Positions 61,319 to 64,000 of a stretch of DNA of 64,000 nt are shown here, one piece after another. The notes beneath the pieces are model-generated. The model saw only the letters and a program-made list of their open reading frames with translations. It searched no databases and was not told the origin of the DNA. Within the stretch, counting starts at the first letter, position 1. Every line of letters begins with the position of its first letter. The stretch is from positions 496,001 through 560,000 of the forward strand of contig NZ_JQMJ01000004.1 in the NCBI RefSeq assembly GCF_000744655.1, given 5' to 3'. The position numbers and the translations under genes were made by a program. This stretch comes from Streptacidiphilus rugosus AM-16. Lineage in GTDB: Bacteria; Actinomycetota; Actinomycetes; Streptomycetales; Streptomycetaceae.

Positions 61319-61841
61319 CCCGCGGCCGACCCCAGGGCCGAAAGCGACCAGGGGGCCGGACGCGGACACGGGCGGGAGGGGCCGGGGCCACCCTCCCCGG
61401 CCGCGCCGCCCGAGCAGAGCACCGCCCAAGGGCTCCCCCGGCCACGCACCGGCACCGACGGGCACCACCCGGTCGAAGGCCTCAGGCCCGCCACCGCACC
61501 TCCGCACCACCCGCACCGCGCTGCACCACCGCAGGCCCGCACCGCCGCACCGACGTACTGCCGCAGATCCGCACCGTCGCAACGCCGCACTGCCGCACTG
61601 CCGCACTGCCGCCACATCGCACGCCGCCGGTCCCCACGTCCGCACCGCCGCGCCCCGCGCATCCGCACCGCCGCACATCCGGTCGCGCCCCTTCGCGCGC
61701 GCCCCGGCACGCCCGCGCCCTCTCCCCGTTCGGATCCATCACCGCCGGGCCTGATTGTGAGCGATAACAATCACGCACGGCACCGGCCGCACCCCACCCA
61801 CCCTCGCTCCGCCGCCACAGAACAGAAGGGCACCGATCACC
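61319..61841. other. Long intergenic region with degenerate CCGCAC repeats
   Basis: 523 bp. From about 61490 to 61680 the sequence is a C-rich array of related units (CCGCAC, GCCGCACT, CGCACCGCCG), with few T. No gene. The promoter of the sugar transporter lies near its right end with the lac-type operator at 61753. Confidence 0.6.
61753..61772. promoter_or_regulatory. Lac-type operator before sugar ABC transporter
   Basis: GATTGTGAGCGATAACAATC, close to the E. coli lac operator core with one central base fewer; 69 bp before the binding-protein start. Expected site for the LacI-family regulator at 60293. Confidence 0.75.
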
Positions 61842-62996
61842 ATGACCGGAACGACCAGATCCCGCGCCACCGCCGCCGCCGTCGCCGTCCTGCTCGCCGT
61901 CACGGCCGCCGCGTGCTCCAAGAGTCCCTCCGGCTCTTCCGCCGCCCCCGCTCCTGCCGGCTCCGGCGGAGGGTCGGGCGCGGCGCCGGTCGCGCTGTCC
62001 GGGTCGGTGACGTTCAACCAGGACAACCTCGGCAAGCTCGACGCGGCGCTCAAGTCCGCACTGACCGGCAAGGACCTGTCCAAGGTCGACATCGCGATGG
62101 TCGTCAACGTGGCCGCCGACTACTGGAAGGCGGGCCAGGTCGGCTTCCTCAAGGGCTGCGCGGACCTCGGCGTCTCGAACGCCAAGTGCACCTACTTCGC
62201 CCCGCCCAACGGCAAGCTGACCGAGCAGAGCTCGGAGTTGGAGACGCTCCGCTCCCAGGGCGTCACCGGCTACTCGATCTCCGCGATCGACCCGACCTCC
62301 GCCGCGGGCACCATCCACACCGACGTCTCCGGCGGCATCAGCGTGCTGGCGATCGACTCCCCGCTGCCGGGCACCGACGCGGCCTCGCTCTACCTCGGCA
62401 CGCCGAACTACACCGCCGGGTTCCAGGCGGGCACCGCGATGAAGCAGGTGCTGGGCGGCAGCGGGAAGGTCGCCATCCTGGTCGGCTCGCTCACCGCCTC
62501 CAACGCCACCCAGCGGATCCAGGGCTTCGAGGACGCGCTGAAGGGCACCGGCATCACCATCGCCCAGAAGGTCAACGACAACCTGTCGGCGGGCACCGCG
62601 ACGTCCGACGCCGAGACCATCCTGGCCAACAACCCCGACGTCACCGGCCTGTACGGGGTGTACTCCTACGACGGACCGGCACTGGCACAGGCGGTCACCT
62701 CGGCCGGCAAGACCGGATCGGTCCACATCGTCTCGGACGACTCCGACGCACAGACCCTGCAGTTCATCCAGTCGGGCGTCATCTCCGGGACCGTCGTGCA
62801 GATGCCCTACCAGCAGGGTTACACGGGGGCCTACATCCTGGCCGCCGAGAAGGTGCTGGGCAAGGACGCCACCATGGCGATCGTCAAGCCCTACCTCGAG
62901 TCCGACGGATCGACCCTCAGCTCCGGCGTGGGCCTGGTGACCAAGTCGGACCTGAGCGCCTATCAGTCCCTCGAGTCGCAGCTGGGAATCGGCTGA
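61842..62996 (+). CDS. Sugar ABC transporter substrate-binding lipoprotein
   Basis: 384 residues. Lipoprotein signal with lipobox VTAAAC (Cys near residue 25), Gly/Ser/Ala linker, then a type-1 periplasmic-binding domain (RbsB/XylF-like): VDIAMVVNVAADYWKAGQVG, VTGYSISAIDPTSAAGTI, VLAIDSPLPG, SDAETILANNPDVTGLYGVY, and IVSDDSDAQTL. Binds a pentose or similar sugar outside the cell. The ATPase gene follows after two bases. Confidence 0.92.
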   Translation: MTGTTRSRATAAAVAVLLAVTAAACSKSPSGSSAAPAPAGSGGGSGAAPVALSGSVTFNQDNLGKLDAALKSALTGKDLSKVDIAMVVNVAADYWKAGQVGFLKGCADLGVSNAKCTYFAPPNGKLTEQSSELETLRSQGVTGYSISAIDPTSAAGTIHTDVSGGISVLAIDSPLPGTDAASLYLGTPNYTAGFQAGTAMKQVLGGSGKVAILVGSLTASNATQRIQGFEDALKGTGITIAQKVNDNLSAGTATSDAETILANNPDVTGLYGVYSYDGPALAQAVTSAGKTGSVHIVSDDSDAQTLQFIQSGVISGTVVQMPYQQGYTGAYILAAEKVLGKDATMAIVKPYLESDGSTLSSGVGLVTKSDLSAYQSLESQLGIG

Positions 62997-62998
62997 CC

Positions 62999-64000
62999 AT
63001 GAGCGCAGCGAACCACCACCCCGGCCGCGCGGTCACCGCGCGGCTGCGGGGGGTCCACAAGTCCTACGGTCCGGTGCGCGTCCTCGACCTGCCGGAGCTC
63101 GACCTCTACGCCGGGCAGGTGGTCGGCGTCGTCGGGGAGAACGGCGCGGGAAAGTCCACGCTGATGGGCACCCTGGCCGGCTCGGTCCATCGCGACGGCG
63201 GCGAGATCGAGATCGACGGCCGGGCGCTGACCCCCGGTTCCACCGAGGCCGCCGGACATCTCGGCGTCGCCCTGGTGTCCCAGGAGTTCCCCCTGGTGGG
63301 CCAGTTGTCCGTCGCGGAGAACCTGCTGCTCGGCCGACGTCCGCGCGAGTCGCGCCGCAGACTGCTGGTCGACCGGGCGGCGATGCGCGCCGAGGCGACC
63401 GCGATGCTCGCAGAGATCGGGCTGTCGGCCACGGCGATCCCGGTCACCCGCCTGGTCCGGACGCTGCCCGTGCCGACCCGGCAGATGATCGAGATCGCCA
63501 AGGCCTGGGGCCGCGAACCGAAGCTGCTGATCCTGGACGAGCCGACGTCCTCGCTCGGTCCGGTCGAGGCCGAGGTGGTGCTCGGGCTGGCCAGGACGCT
63601 GGCCGAGCGCGGCGGTGCGGTGCTCTTCATCGGGCACCGGCTCGACGAGGTGCGGGAGGTCAGCGACCGGATCCTGGTGCTGCGCAACGGCAGACTGGTG
63701 GCCGACCTCACCCCGGCGGAGGCCGACGAGGAACGGCTGATCAGGGAGATGGTCGGCGGCGAGATCGCGCACGGCGAGCCGAAAGCCCGGCCCGCCTCCA
63801 GCCCGGTCATGCTCGACGTCACGCAGCTGACCGCCGACGGGCTCGGGCCGGTGGATCTGACGGTGCGCCAGGGCGAGATCCTCGGCGTGGCGGGCCTGAT
63901 GGGTTCGGGTCGCAGCAGACTGATCCACACCGTCGCCGGCGCGCAGCCCTCGACCGGCGGCACCATGCTCCTGGGCGGCGCGCCGTACGCGCCGCGCGGG
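62999..64000 (+). CDS. Sugar ABC transporter ATP-binding protein (3' end outside window)
   Basis: Partial, 334 residues visible, open to the window end. First ABC domain: Walker A GVVGENGAGKSTLM, Q-loop LVSQEF, signature-like LPVPTRQMIEIAKAW (the RbsA/XylG-type degenerate signature), Walker B LLILDEPTSSL and H-loop FIGHRLDEV. A second ABC domain begins near residue 265 (LDVTQLTADGLGPVDLTV). So a double-domain ATPase of the ribose/xylose class. Start ATG 62999, two bases after the lipoprotein stop. A permease gene is expected next. Confidence 0.93.
   Translation, partial: MSAANHHPGRAVTARLRGVHKSYGPVRVLDLPELDLYAGQVVGVVGENGAGKSTLMGTLAGSVHRDGGEIEIDGRALTPGSTEAAGHLGVALVSQEFPLVGQLSVAENLLLGRRPRESRRRLLVDRAAMRAEATAMLAEIGLSATAIPVTRLVRTLPVPTRQMIEIAKAWGREPKLLILDEPTSSLGPVEAEVVLGLARTLAERGGAVLFIGHRLDEVREVSDRILVLRNGRLVADLTPAEADEERLIREMVGGEIAHGEPKARPASSPVMLDVTQLTADGLGPVDLTVRQGEILGVAGLMGSGRSRLIHTVAGAQPSTGGTMLLGGAPYAPRG

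Noticed and set aside
61490-61680. CRISPR array
   Set aside because: Repeat units are short, degenerate and contiguous, without uniform repeats or spacers.

Overview
This is a 64 kb window of very GC-rich DNA with long overlapping shadow frames, GTG starts, AGGAGG-type ribosome sites, and many actinobacterial families (class F sortase, SpoIIE-type phosphatase, NarL two-component pairs, MmpL transporter). It looks like a Streptomycetaceae chromosome (Streptomyces, Kitasatospora or Streptacidiphilus type). No rRNA, tRNA or CRISPR array was seen.

Region 1 (1-20756 and 26108-31776) is a hypoxia/dormancy island. It holds an arginine deiminase operon (arcA-argF-arcC), a DosR/DevR/OsdR-like response regulator (6495-7235) and many families known from the mycobacterial DosR regulon: Hsp20, Acg-type nitroreductase, an Rv1733c-type membrane protein, CBS-domain proteins, a flavin-binding PNPOx-like protein and five two-domain universal stress proteins. 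It also encodes phosphoketolase, an ADP-forming acyl-CoA synthetase fused to a GNAT domain, a beta-CASP RNase, two flavodoxins and a small cytochrome b cluster. A 14-bp palindrome, GGGCCG-NN-CGGCCC, recurs mostly 75-113 bp upstream of these genes and reads as the operator of the regulon. Fermentative ATP (carbamate kinase, acetyl-phosphate/acetyl-CoA) plus protein and RNA protection fits oxygen-limited survival.

Region 2 (21199-25902) is an ordinary accessory interlude: HxlR regulator with divergent NmrA-like oxidoreductase, secreted glycosidase-like protein, membrane acyltransferase.

Region 3 (32433-45441) has a TnpB (IS1341-type) element lying against a small CxxC protein gene, a PAS-SpoIIE phosphatase, secreted/membrane proteins of unknown role, a DHA2 exporter fused to a MarR-like domain, a class F sortase, and a membrane-protein gene bracketed by 64-bp direct repeats.

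Region 4 (45607-50898) is a nest of insertion sequences: an IS5-family unit with inverted ends and CTAG flanks that encloses an alpha/beta-hydrolase gene; a 1598-bp IS110-family element inserted at a CT core inside its transposase; and a decayed IS701 element in the CTAG at its right edge. The IS110 left end contains sequences matching both its target and its own ends, as expected for a bridge RNA.

Region 5 (50954-64000) has an MmpL transporter divergent from a NarL-type two-component system, an uncharacterised protein, divergent xylA/xylB, and a LacI-family regulator with lac-operator-like sites before itself and before a sugar ABC transporter that runs off the window.
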